This document shows, piece after piece, positions 1 to 6,816 of a stretch of 15,090 nucleotides of DNA (the first letter of the stretch is position 1; each line of letters opens with the position of its first letter). The position numbers and the translations under genes were made by a program. The notes beneath the pieces are model-generated. The model did not search any database and was not told the origin of the DNA. It saw only the letters and a program-made list of their open reading frames with translations. Source of the stretch: Clostridia bacterium (GTDB lineage Bacteria > Bacillota > Clostridia > UBA1381). The stretch spans positions 1 through 15,090 of the forward strand of contig CAAGKL010000008.1 in assembly GCA_900770405.1 (NCBI GenBank), in the 5' to 3' direction.

Positions 1-19
1 CACGACGCTCTTCCGATCT
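1..19 (+). other. Illumina adapter remnant (non-genomic)
   Basis: The first 19 bases are identical to the 3' end of the standard Illumina read-1 adapter, which finishes in GCTCTTCCGATCT. Genomic sequence appears to start at base 20. Any reading frame extended through these bases is artefactual. The match is from memory of the adapter sequence, but its length and its exact position at the window edge make chance very unlikely. Confidence 0.96.
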
Positions 20-144
20 TAAAGTATAAGAAAAGCGTGACAAATCCCGAGGAGATAATGCGGGAACTGAAGGAGTGCGCCGATACGATTGCCGACACTG
101 ACCAGCGAATGCTTGACATCAGGAAAAAGATTATTTTCAGTTAA
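20..144 (+). CDS. C-terminal end of an unidentified protein (partial)
   Basis: An open frame enters from the left edge and stops at TAA 142-144. About 40 genomic residues remain, the first full codon being at 22. The tail is charged and probably helical, with a segment like PEEIMRELKECADTI and a basic end, RKKIIFS. A strong hairpin terminator begins within a few bases of the stop, which supports this being a real gene end. I do not recognise the family and no function can be given from this fragment. Bases 1-19 are adapter and should not be translated as part of it. Confidence 0.6.
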
Positions 145-146
145 AG

Positions 147-178
147 AAAAAAGCTACAGTCAAGCTGTAGCTTTTTTT
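147..178. terminator. Bidirectional intrinsic terminator
   Basis: A perfect 10-bp stem (150-159 pairing with 165-174) has a 5-base loop, TCAAG. A T-run follows on the plus strand (172-178) and a run of A's precedes it (147-152), which reads as U's on the minus strand. It lies between the convergent ends of the partial gene (stop at 144) and proA (stop at 184-186), so it can end transcripts from both sides. Confidence 0.92.
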
Positions 179-183
179 ATCGC

Positions 184-1431
184 TTATCCGCGGATTTGAC
201 CGTTTCCGTAGATAATACTCTTTGTCGTTGTCAGCGCCGCAAGCCCCATCGGACCGCGTGCGTGCAGCTTCTGCGTGCTTATGCCGATTTCGGCGCCGTA
301 GCCGAATTCAAAGCCGTCGGTAAAGCGCGTCGATGCGTTGACATAAACCGCGGCGGAGTCAATCTCATTTAAAAACCGCTGCGAATTTTCGTATGAATGA
401 GTGATAATCGCCTCGGAGTGACCGGTGCTGCAATTATTTATGTGCTCAATCGCCTCGTCGATACTGTCGACAATTTTGCAGGAAATGACAGGACCGAGAT
501 ATTCGGTTTTATAGTCCTCCTCCGTTGCGGGGACAGCGTCGGGAATGATGCCGCGCGTCCTCTCGCAGCCGCGGATTTCCACCGAATGAGCCGCCAGCAT
601 TTTTGCGATTGCCGGGAGCGCAGCCGCGGCGGCTGCGGAATGTATCACCAGCGATTCGCAGGCGTTGCACACGCCGTAGCGCTGCGTTTTTGCATTTTCG
701 ATTATCGACACAGCCATATCAATATCAGCATCGGCGTCCACGTAGACGTGGCAATTTCCCGTGCCGGTTTCAATTACCGGGACGGTTGCGTTGTTTACAA
801 CCGAGCAGATAAGCCCCGCACCGCCGCGTGGAATAAGCACATCGAGGTAGTCGTTGAGCTTCATCAGCGCGGTCGCTGTCTCGCGTGCGGTGTCTTCGAT
901 TAAAATAACGCAGTCCTCAGGTATGCCGCTCTCACCGAGCGCACCGCGCAGGATTTCGCATATGATTTTGTTGGAATTAATCGCATCCGAGCCGCCGCGC
1001 AGAATAACCGCGTTTGAAGTTTTAAAGCAGAGCGCAAACGCGTCGGCGGTTACATTCGGTCTCGACTCGTAAATTATGCCGATTACGCCGAGCGGAACGC
1101 GTTTTTGCCCTATCAAAAGCCCGTTCGGACGCTCCTTCATCGACAGCACCTCGCCTACCGGGTTTTCGAGCGAGGCAACCTGCCCGAGCCCCTCCGCCAT
1201 CGACCTTATCCTTGCGTCGGTGAGCTTGAGCCGGTCGAGCATCGCGTCGGATATGCCCCGCGCCTTAGCTGTGGCAAGGTCTGTTTCGTTTTGAGCGATT
1301 ATCTTTTCCGAATTTTCAACCAGACGCTTTGCGCACAGCACGAGCGCCGCGTCCTTTTTTACCTCACCGATAAGGGCAAGCTTTCTTTGCGCAGCCTTTG
1401 CCCGTGCGCCGATATTTTCAAGATATTCCAT
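184..1431 (-). CDS. proA: Gamma-glutamyl phosphate reductase (glutamate-5-semialdehyde dehydrogenase)
   Basis: This enzyme makes L-glutamate 5-semialdehyde from gamma-glutamyl phosphate with NADPH, the second step of proline synthesis in the cytosol. From ATG 1431 the protein is 415 aa, the usual family length. A longer reading from 1479 would overlap the upstream gene and is not needed: GGAG lies just upstream of the 1431 start. Family signatures are clear: YESRPNVTADAFALC near 121-135, RGGSDAI near 145, the catalytic cysteine C255 in GVCNACES, and the C-terminal run STRFTDGFEFGYGAEIGIST (367-386) followed by KLHARGPMGL. The upstream stalk-protein gene stops 2 bases before this start, so the two are read as one transcript from the promoter at 1902-1930. 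The usual partner proB is not next to it. Confidence 0.97.
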   Translation of the reverse strand: MEYLENIGARAKAAQRKLALIGEVKKDAALVLCAKRLVENSEKIIAQNETDLATAKARGISDAMLDRLKLTDARIRSMAEGLGQVASLENPVGEVLSMKERPNGLLIGQKRVPLGVIGIIYESRPNVTADAFALCFKTSNAVILRGGSDAINSNKIICEILRGALGESGIPEDCVILIEDTARETATALMKLNDYLDVLIPRGGAGLICSVVNNATVPVIETGTGNCHVYVDADADIDMAVSIIENAKTQRYGVCNACESLVIHSAAAAAALPAIAKMLAAHSVEIRGCERTRGIIPDAVPATEEDYKTEYLGPVISCKIVDSIDEAIEHINNCSTGHSEAIITHSYENSQRFLNEIDSAAVYVNASTRFTDGFEFGYGAEIGISTQKLHARGPMGLAALTTTKSIIYGNGQIRG

Positions 1432-1433
1432 AA

Positions 1434-1871
1434 TCAGTTCTCCGTTTTGATATATACCGAATAATTGTCCGCGTCCCATTCAACGCTCTGCGCGCCGAGC
1501 TCCTCCATAATAAACCGCAGGGGAACCATCGTGCGGCTGTCGACAATTTCAGCCGGAGCATCGAGCTCAACCTCTGTGGAGTTCACAAACGCCTTGCAGA
1601 GACCGATTGGCAGCAGAATAAACTTAACCTCACTGCCCGATGTCTTTGTTATAATCGCGGTTCTTGTATCCGCGTCCCAGCTGACCTGCGCGCCGACCGC
1701 CTCGAACACACCGCGCAGCGGCACCATTGTGCGCTCCTGCTTGATATATGCGCCGACGTCAAGGTTGAGCGGCTCGTCATTCAAGAAAATCTTAACATCG
1801 CCGGCAGCTGAGCAGAGAGTGCCGAAAAGCATTATGCACGCGGCAAATATCGCCGTAATTTTCTTTTTCAT
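1434..1871 (-). CDS. Secreted stalk-domain protein (copper amine oxidase N-like)
   Basis: A small exported protein of 145 aa with a Sec signal peptide (about residues 1-23: MKKK, hydrophobic core, cleavage near SAA). The mature part holds two copies of the stalk/copper-amine-oxidase N-terminal motif: TMVPLRGVFEAVGAQVSWD at 48-66 and TMVPLRFIMEELGAQSVEWD at 114-133. The family is common in Clostridia on the cell surface and is thought to be a structural or wall-associated module; no enzyme activity is known for it. Here it stands alone, with no catalytic domain. The promoter is 30-60 bases upstream and the stop is 2 bases from proA, so it leads a two-gene operon with a biosynthetic gene, an odd pairing. 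An AGG-containing ribosome site lies shortly before ATG 1871. Confidence 0.9.
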   Translation of the reverse strand: MKKKITAIFAACIMLFGTLCSAAGDVKIFLNDEPLNLDVGAYIKQERTMVPLRGVFEAVGAQVSWDADTRTAIITKTSGSEVKFILLPIGLCKAFVNSTEVELDAPAEIVDSRTMVPLRFIMEELGAQSVEWDADNYSVYIKTEN

Positions 1872-1901
1872 AAAAACAACCTCATTTCATTTTTTTCTAT
1901 T

Positions 1902-1930
1902 ATTATACCAAAGTGTGGCGTATTTTTCAA
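1902..1930 (-). promoter_or_regulatory. Sigma-A-type promoter for stalk protein-proA
   Basis: On the minus strand the -35 is TTGAAA (1925-1930) and the -10 is a perfect TATAAT (1902-1907), with a 17-bp spacer. A TG one base before the -10 makes it an extended -10. Transcription would start near 1895, about 25 bases before the ATG at 1871. Confidence 0.88.
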
Positions 1931-1954
1931 GAGGAAATTTAATATTTGATTTAA

Positions 1955-1984
1955 TTCGACAAAATGCGACATAATGCGCAGGAA
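1955..1984. promoter_or_regulatory. Three 10-bp-phased repeats, Spo0A-box-like
   Basis: Three related units start at 1955, 1965 and 1975: TTCGACAAAA, TGCGACATAA and TGCGCAGGAA. Read on the minus strand the first is TTTTGTCGAA, which fits the Spo0A box core TGTCGAA exactly; the second differs by one base in the core and the third is weak. One helical turn between units is typical of a regulator bound side by side on one DNA face. The block sits between two divergent promoters. Spo0A binding is inference; the repeats are directly visible. Confidence 0.45.
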
Positions 1985-2010
1985 AATTTTGAAAAAAGCG
2001 TAAAACCGTC

Positions 2011-2039
2011 TTGACGATGAGCTTTTCGGGTTCTATAAT
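2011..2039 (+). promoter_or_regulatory. Sigma-A-type promoter for the 78-aa gene
   Basis: The -35 is TTGACG (2011-2016) and the -10 a perfect TATAAT (2034-2039), with a 17-bp spacer. Transcription should start near 2046. This rules out the ATG at 2042 as a translation start and supports ATG 2066. Confidence 0.88.
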
Positions 2040-2065
2040 AAATGTGGATGAAAGGGGAGACAAAA

Positions 2066-2302
2066 ATGTACTACTATTTCGACGACGACTACGAGTATTC
2101 AAAAACCCCGCAGGCGCGCTATGACAAGGCAAACACAACATTCATCTCACTGCGCTGTGACAACAGTGAGGACAAGGACATACTGAAGGCGCTCGAGGGC
2201 AAACCGAAGCAGACACAGGTGAAGCGGCTGGTTAGACTCGGGATCGGCAGGATACGCTTTGATAAAAAGCGTGCGGAAGAAAGGGCGGCGCAGAGCAAAT
2301 AA
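2066..2302 (+). CDS. Small cytosolic protein, possibly ribbon-helix-helix-like
   Basis: A 78-aa soluble protein with no signal peptide or membrane segment. The start at 2066 is set by GGGGAG at 2054-2059, six bases upstream, and by the promoter position; an in-frame ATG at 2042 is too close to the -10. The N-terminus is acidic and aromatic (MYYYFDDDYEY). The middle, TTFISLRCDNSEDKDILKAL, could form a beta strand followed by a helix, then a lysine-rich segment (QTQVKRLVRLGIGRIRF) and a charged tail. This layout resembles small Firmicute proteins with a ribbon-helix-helix-like fold, some of them DNA binding, but the match is weak and from memory. It is a single-gene unit with its own promoter and terminator. 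Target and role are unknown. Confidence 0.8.
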   Translation: MYYYFDDDYEYSKTPQARYDKANTTFISLRCDNSEDKDILKALEGKPKQTQVKRLVRLGIGRIRFDKKRAEERAAQSK

Positions 2303-2315
2303 TTACAGATACCGA

Positions 2316-2343
2316 CGGCAGGCTTAAACCTGCCGCTTTTTTT
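2316..2343 (+). terminator. Intrinsic terminator of the 78-aa gene
   Basis: A 7-bp GC-rich stem, CGGCAGG (2316-2322) pairing with CCTGCCG (2329-2335), has a 6-base loop and is followed by seven T's (2337-2343). It lies 13 bases after the stop codon and separates this unit from the polysaccharide locus. Confidence 0.92.
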
Positions 2344-2359
2344 ATGCCTGATTTCACAT

Positions 2360-2387
2360 ATTGCACGATTTTTTAGAAATTGCACGG
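2360..2387. promoter_or_regulatory. Direct repeat ATTGCACG, putative operator
   Basis: The octamer ATTGCACG occurs at 2360-2367 and again at 2379-2386, 19 bp apart and separated by an A/T-rich stretch. It lies about 45 bp upstream of the tentative promoter of the GH88 unit. Similar words (ATATTGCGC, then AAATTG) recur just upstream of the promoter of the transporter unit near 6732-6750. A paired direct repeat upstream of a -35 suits an activator such as an AraC/YesN-type regulator; no regulator gene is in the window, so the factor is unknown. Confidence 0.4.
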
Positions 2388-2428
2388 TCTTGTTTGGAGG
2401 AAATGGAGTGATTTACAAAATTTGACGG

Positions 2429-2457
2429 TTGCTTGCGCGGCGCTTGTCTGTTAGAAT
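2429..2457 (+). promoter_or_regulatory. Tentative promoter of the GH88-BNR_4 unit
   Basis: The best pair is TTGCTT (2429-2434) and TAGAAT (2452-2457) with a 17-bp spacer. The -35 is poor, as expected for a promoter that needs an activator. A better -35, TTGACG at 2422-2427, has no -10 at a usable distance. A TAAAAT farther downstream would need a 15-bp spacer. Confidence 0.4.
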
Positions 2458-2488
2458 TTAGTTATAAAATACAGAAGGAGTGCTTGTT

Positions 2489-3679
2489 ATGCAGGACAGG
2501 GAATTATTCGAGCGGTGCTATGACCGGTGCAGGGCGAAGGTTGGGATACATATGGACAAGACGCAGCCCGAGCTTTACGAACTGCACGGATGCGCGGACG
2601 GAAGGTATTACGACCACGAGCTTGGCTTTGCTCTTTCGGTCAGATGGAATTGGGTGACATCAATGGCGGTGGGAATGGCGCCTCTTGTCGGTGATTTCGA
2701 AAAGGATAAGAGCTATATCGAGTGGGCGGATCAATTCTACGGCGAATATGACAAAAAGGTATCGGAATATTACACTCAGACGATGCACGATTTGGGATTT
2801 TTGTATCTGCCGTACAGCGTTATGCTATATAAGCTGACCAATGATGATAAGCACAAGAGAACGGCGATGAAGGCGGCAACGGAGCTGGCAAAAAGATTCA
2901 ACGTTTCGGCAGGTTTTATAGAGGCGTGGGACGAGATGAATCTGCCCGAAACCGAGCGGCGTATGATTATTGATTCGCTTATGAATATTCCTCTCCTTTT
3001 TTGGGCGTGGAAGCAGACAGGGCATATGTTCTACCGCGATGTGGCAATTACACACGCCGATACCTCGCTTCGGATGCTTGTCAGAGATGACTACTCGGTA
3101 AAGCACGCTGTTTTCCTCAATGCCGACGGCTCGTTCAAAGCGGGAGCTAACAACTGCGGATATTCCGATGATTCGCATTGGGCGCGCGGCAGCGGCTGGG
3201 CGATATACGGATTTGCCCTGGCGGCAAAATTCACGGGTGAGAAACGCTATCTCGATGCGGCGGAAAAGATTTTTGCAAAATACCGCGAGTGTCTCGGAGA
3301 CGGTGAAAAAATCCCGGTTTGGGATTTCAGACTGCCGAAGGATAAGCCGGCATACAGATGCAACGGCGAGGGCAAGGAACCTGAATGGGACGAGAGCCTG
3401 CCGGAAAATGTTAAGTACAACAGGGACAGCTCGGCGGCGGCGGTAGTTGCGTGTGCGGCATTGGAGCTGCAGGCATTGACGGGCAAAAGGGAGTATTACG
3501 ATTTTGCATATGAAAGCCTGAAGGAGCTGTGCGAGAATTATTTTGACAGCGCAAAAGATGTCCCGGGAATGTTGAGGCGTTCAAACGGAGAAAACGAATA
3601 TACAATTTTCGGCGACTATTATTTTCTGCAGCTGCTTTTGCAGATTATGTCCGACGGCAAGCAAACAGTTTGTATATAA
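2489..3679 (+). CDS. GH88 unsaturated glucuronyl hydrolase
   Basis: Removes a 4,5-unsaturated uronic acid from the non-reducing end of oligosaccharides made by polysaccharide lyases, by hydrating the double bond. With no signal peptide it should act in the cytosol on imported sugars. From ATG 2489 the protein is 396 aa, close to the roughly 380 aa of characterised members; the start follows AGAAGGAG at 2473-2480 with 8 bases between, better than an in-frame GTG at 2480. Key residues match the Bacillus GL1 enzyme with constant offset (from memory): D101 in MHDLGF, W147, catalytic D162 in IIDSLMN, H206, and R233/W237 in WARGSGWAIYG. The 61-residue gap between the two aspartates is the same as in GL1. 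The segment usually written HQGY reads NCGY here (C223), a possible change in the substrate site. The next gene starts 21 bases after the stop, so the two are co-transcribed. Confidence 0.93.
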   Translation: MQDRELFERCYDRCRAKVGIHMDKTQPELYELHGCADGRYYDHELGFALSVRWNWVTSMAVGMAPLVGDFEKDKSYIEWADQFYGEYDKKVSEYYTQTMHDLGFLYLPYSVMLYKLTNDDKHKRTAMKAATELAKRFNVSAGFIEAWDEMNLPETERRMIIDSLMNIPLLFWAWKQTGHMFYRDVAITHADTSLRMLVRDDYSVKHAVFLNADGSFKAGANNCGYSDDSHWARGSGWAIYGFALAAKFTGEKRYLDAAEKIFAKYRECLGDGEKIPVWDFRLPKDKPAYRCNGEGKEPEWDESLPENVKYNRDSSAAAVVACAALELQALTGKREYYDFAYESLKELCENYFDSAKDVPGMLRRSNGENEYTIFGDYYFLQLLLQIMSDGKQTVCI

Positions 3680-3700
3680 AAGTAAGGGAGTGATAAAATA

Positions 3701-6700
3701 ATGAAGAAATTCATTGGTGCTGCGGTGGCGGTTTTGGGATTGTCTCTCGGCGCCGGCGCATCGGCACAAATTCTCGGCTATCAGTGTACCGTTGTGAACA
3801 GTTCGGCAACACGAGGGGAATTCGGCCCGGTAAAAATCAATTTCGAACAAGGCTTCATTCAGCTGCGTACACCGAGGACTCAGAAGGTATGCGGCGAGGT
3901 GGCTCACTATGTGCCGGTGAACGGGACTAATTTCCTATTTAATTATGCCGTTGACACGGAAACGGGCAAAACCACCGTTGCCATTGACGGCGACATAGTA
4001 GCGGAGGCGAATTTTGATTCGAATATCGGGAAAAGCAGCATAAACGAAAGATGGAGCTGGACCGGAACCAAGGCAACGGTCGGCGATGAGGTCAAATATA
4101 CCGAGCCGCAAAATCAAATAAAGGCGGATACCGTTAAGGCAGATACAGCGGGTGTCCAATTTGAAACATCGGCGCCGATACAGTATGAGTCGATAAAAAA
4201 TCTTAAAATCACCGATTCCGCCGGCGCACAAATCCCGGTTATCGATTACACAAAGGACAGATATACAATAACGCTTAAAACGGCTGAGCCGCTGGAAAAG
4301 GGAAAAGCCTACAGCGTTGCGGGAAATGTGTCGGACGTGTACGGCGTTGCCACCGATATGAGTGCCGATTTTGAGGTAACGGCAGACGGCACCGCGGTAC
4401 GCGGCGGTGCGCCGAAGCTCGACAGTGAGCAGGAGAAGACTCTCGGATTTGAGTTCCGCAGCAAATGGTACACCGAGCCGAGGTTTACATATGATTACCG
4501 TATGTCGGCGGCAAACTTTACAGTCGGCAAGGCAAATGACACAAATCCTTATGCCAAAAGCACGGACGCATATTACACAAGACTGCACGCGGCGCAGGTG
4601 AGCCGCGACAATGTGCGCGAGGGCAAATATTCGCTCAAGTGGGACAATCACAACCAATATAACACAGTCGCGGCGTTTGACGTGCCGAAGGATTGGACGG
4701 GAGCAAACGAGCTTTCCTTCAGTGTATATTCGGAAAAGGCAACAAACGAAACGGTGACAATGCTGATTTATTCCGACAGCAGCGAATCGAAATGGCGAGA
4801 CGGATATTCCTACTCATTTAAAATAGATTGGACCGGTTGGCGTGATTTTGAAATACCGCTTTCGGAGTTTAATGTCTTTAATAATCCTGCGGGATTTAAC
4901 AATGTCAGCGCAATATATTTTTCGTCGAGAGCATTCGGTCACAATCCGAGCCCGTATACGGTGCTTTATCTCGATGCTATAAAGATAGGATATAATCCGG
5001 CATATCCGGTTACACCGCATAATCTTCCGCGCACTACGCCGGAATATGCGCACCGCATACCGAAATATGATGATTCTTACTTAAATCATAATGAGCCGGA
5101 GGTGACTGACGGCGTCGATACGGCAGCGCCGTTCAAATACTCCGCATATTATCTTGCCGAGCGCGCACAGCAAGGGTATTTTCCGAAGTATGTGCCCGGT
5201 ATGATTAGCTTTGATACAAACGGTAAAGCGTATATTCGCGCAGACTCCACACACATTCAGTACAAGAATGATGAAGGAAAGTGGGAAGTTGTCGACCTTG
5301 AGGACGTTGTTCGTCCTTATGTCGGACAAATCTACGATACGCGTGTATGGGAAAGCGGCGCATCGGAGGAGAACGTTATACGCTTTGACAAACAGGGCTG
5401 GGCGTATGTACTTATCGGTGCCGCCGGTGAGGATTTCCTTTTCTACTCATCGGACGGAATGAAAACCTGGAATGGTGTAAAGCTTTATGAAACAGTAAAG
5501 AGCCTTTTGGGCTCGGAGTGCAAGGCTGTGATGTTCACCTCGGCAAGGTTTGAGCATATTGACGGCGGCAATACCTCCGCCACAGAGAAACCGCCGGTAA
5601 TTCTGCTGCATCAGGGCGAAAACAGCGAGACGTACGGCGGGTATATGCTTATCCCGACCAAGAACGACCGGGGCACGCTTGATTTTTCGGCATTCCGCTA
5701 TGCGCAAAGCTGCATCTCGCCGGCATATCACACCGGTGACGGAAATTCAGTTGTAACAAGCGGCGATTATGCGTACATTGTATACGGCGACCCGAAGGAT
5801 ACAACAACCGAGGTTGGTCTTAACGGCGATTTGTCATATGAGGCGAATGGTGCCGCATATAAGTACAAATACGGTGTTCCGACATACATTGTAAAGTACG
5901 ATATGGTAAATAAAACGAGCGAAAGGAAATTCCTGGGCTATGCCGGTGCGAAGAGCGAAACGCTTGACAGTGATTACCTGACGCACGATACACACAACTG
6001 GCCGGGGATAGCCATTGACACGGATGGATATATTCACGTAATTATGAACGGTCATCATCACCCCGTCTGCTACACGAAATCAAAAAATCCGTACGACATA
6101 TCTTCGTGGGAAGATGTATCGCAGATAGGTGTTGAGAACATCGTTGTGTCCGACACATCGAAAAATGCTACAAAAACAAGCCAATCCTACGGTGCGCTCA
6201 CAGTCGACAAAAACAATAATGTCTATGTTATGACCCGCGACGCGTCAAGAGGCTATCGCTTTGACACATCTATTTTTGTAAAGGCGCCGGAAAAGAGCGG
6301 GGAAAAAACAAGTTGGGTATATACACCGATTGTGCAGCGCCTGACGCCGTATTATGAGGTTGCGCGCCAAAAGATTTCGTACAACCCGGTTGATGACAGC
6401 CTGTACATTTTCTATTATGCGCAGTCGACCTACGGTCAGTATTTCCGCGACGAGCTTGACGCACAGATTTTCTCCTGCCCGGAGTATGAGAGAACGATAC
6501 TTATGTCCTGCGACAACGGAGAGTGGCCGTACGGTGTTTCGGAGGGAATTATGGTCAACGGCAGGTACAGCAGCTACACGCACGCGAGCCTTGATGACGA
6601 GGCGGCGGGGCGTGACGGAGTTTTGGTGAAGGCTGCGGGCGTCGGGAGCGGATACTCCGGCGGAACAGCAAAATTCAAGCTTTTACAGACCGATGACGTT

Positions 6701-6706
6701 GAATAA
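3701..6706 (+). CDS. Secreted multidomain BNR_4 beta-propeller protein, candidate polysaccharide lyase
   Basis: A 1001-aa exported protein. Sec signal peptide 1-22 (cut after ASA); no lipobox, LPXTG or SLH, so it may be released. Residues about 25-140 are an unidentified beta-rich module. About 150-228 look like an SbsA/Big_5-type Ig-like domain (KITDSAGAQIPVIDY, LEKGKAYSV). About 300-431 resemble a CBM-like jelly roll (REGKYSLKWDN, WTGWRDFEIPLSEF, VLYLDAIKIG). About 480-990 are a propeller of the BNR_4 family, with the signature THDTHNWPGIAID at 761-773, MNGHHHPVCYTKS at 782-794 and a W803 segment. BNR_4 includes PL24/PL25 ulvan lyases, whose chemistry uses His, Tyr and Arg; H762, H765, H785-787, Y830 and several Arg are candidates here. 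Pairing with GH88 supports lyase action, but binding or hydrolysis is possible. AAGGGAG at 3684-3690 fixes the start. Confidence 0.82.
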   Translation: MKKFIGAAVAVLGLSLGAGASAQILGYQCTVVNSSATRGEFGPVKINFEQGFIQLRTPRTQKVCGEVAHYVPVNGTNFLFNYAVDTETGKTTVAIDGDIVAEANFDSNIGKSSINERWSWTGTKATVGDEVKYTEPQNQIKADTVKADTAGVQFETSAPIQYESIKNLKITDSAGAQIPVIDYTKDRYTITLKTAEPLEKGKAYSVAGNVSDVYGVATDMSADFEVTADGTAVRGGAPKLDSEQEKTLGFEFRSKWYTEPRFTYDYRMSAANFTVGKANDTNPYAKSTDAYYTRLHAAQVSRDNVREGKYSLKWDNHNQYNTVAAFDVPKDWTGANELSFSVYSEKATNETVTMLIYSDSSESKWRDGYSYSFKIDWTGWRDFEIPLSEFNVFNNPAGFNNVSAIYFSSRAFGHNPSPYTVLYLDAIKIGYNPAYPVTPHNLPRTTPEYAHRIPKYDDSYLNHNEPEVTDGVDTAAPFKYSAYYLAERAQQGYFPKYVPGMISFDTNGKAYIRADSTHIQYKNDEGKWEVVDLEDVVRPYVGQIYDTRVWESGASEENVIRFDKQGWAYVLIGAAGEDFLFYSSDGMKTWNGVKLYETVKSLLGSECKAVMFTSARFEHIDGGNTSATEKPPVILLHQGENSETYGGYMLIPTKNDRGTLDFSAFRYAQSCISPAYHTGDGNSVVTSGDYAYIVYGDPKDTTTEVGLNGDLSYEANGAAYKYKYGVPTYIVKYDMVNKTSERKFLGYAGAKSETLDSDYLTHDTHNWPGIAIDTDGYIHVIMNGHHHPVCYTKSKNPYDISSWEDVSQIGVENIVVSDTSKNATKTSQSYGALTVDKNNNVYVMTRDASRGYRFDTSIFVKAPEKSGEKTSWVYTPIVQRLTPYYEVARQKISYNPVDDSLYIFYYAQSTYGQYFRDELDAQIFSCPEYERTILMSCDNGEWPYGVSEGIMVNGRYSSYTHASLDDEAAGRDGVLVKAAGVGSGYSGGTAKFKLLQTDDVE

Positions 6707-6708
6707 TT

Positions 6709-6739
6709 CGCAAAATTTCACTTTTTGGTGGATATTGCG
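6709..6739. other. Imperfect inverted repeat after the BNR_4 gene
   Basis: CGCAAAATTTCAC (6709-6721) can pair with GTGGATATTGCG (6728-6739) around a 6-base loop, with one mismatch and one bulge. No T-run follows, so at most it is a weak terminator. Its right arm overlaps the putative operator of the next unit, so it may be a protein-binding palindrome instead. Confidence 0.35.
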
Positions 6740-6780
6740 CAAATTGTGGGCTTACAATTTGTGTATATGTGATATATAAT
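6732..6780 (+). promoter_or_regulatory. Promoter and putative operator of the transporter unit
   Basis: A perfect -10, TATAAT (6775-6780), has a weak -35, TTACAA (6752-6757), 17 bp upstream. Directly before the -35 is ATATTGCGCAAATTGTGGG (6732-6750), whose ATATTGC and AAATTG words recur upstream of the GH88 gene at 2358-2387. Weak -35 plus adjacent repeat suggests activator control shared by both units. The transcript would carry about 30 untranslated bases before ATG 6817. Confidence 0.6.
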
Positions 6781-6816
6781 TATCTCAGTAAAACAATAAA
6801 CCGAGGAGGATTTATT

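Noticed and set aside
1432..1479. Longer proA start at 1479
   Set aside because: It would overlap the end of the stalk gene, while ATG 1431 has a ribosome site and gives the family's normal 415 aa with the catalytic Cys at 255.
2042..2065. Earlier ATG (2042) for the 78-aa gene
   Set aside because: It is only 3 bases after the -10 box, so it would fall before or at the transcription start, with no ribosome site.
2422..2427. TTGACG as the -35 of the GH88 promoter
   Set aside because: The nearest good -10 (TAGAAT at 2452) would need a 24-bp spacer, too long for a sigma-A promoter.
3935..4657. 240-aa antisense open frame in the BNR_4 gene
   Set aside because: Composition looks like a mirror of the real coding strand and no start signals are visible.
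5443..5472. Sialidase assignment for the BNR_4 protein based on an Asp-box-like SSDGMKTW
   Set aside because: Only one degenerate box is present and the sialidase FRIP and nucleophile context are not seen; the HDTHN and GHHH signature fits BNR_4 better.
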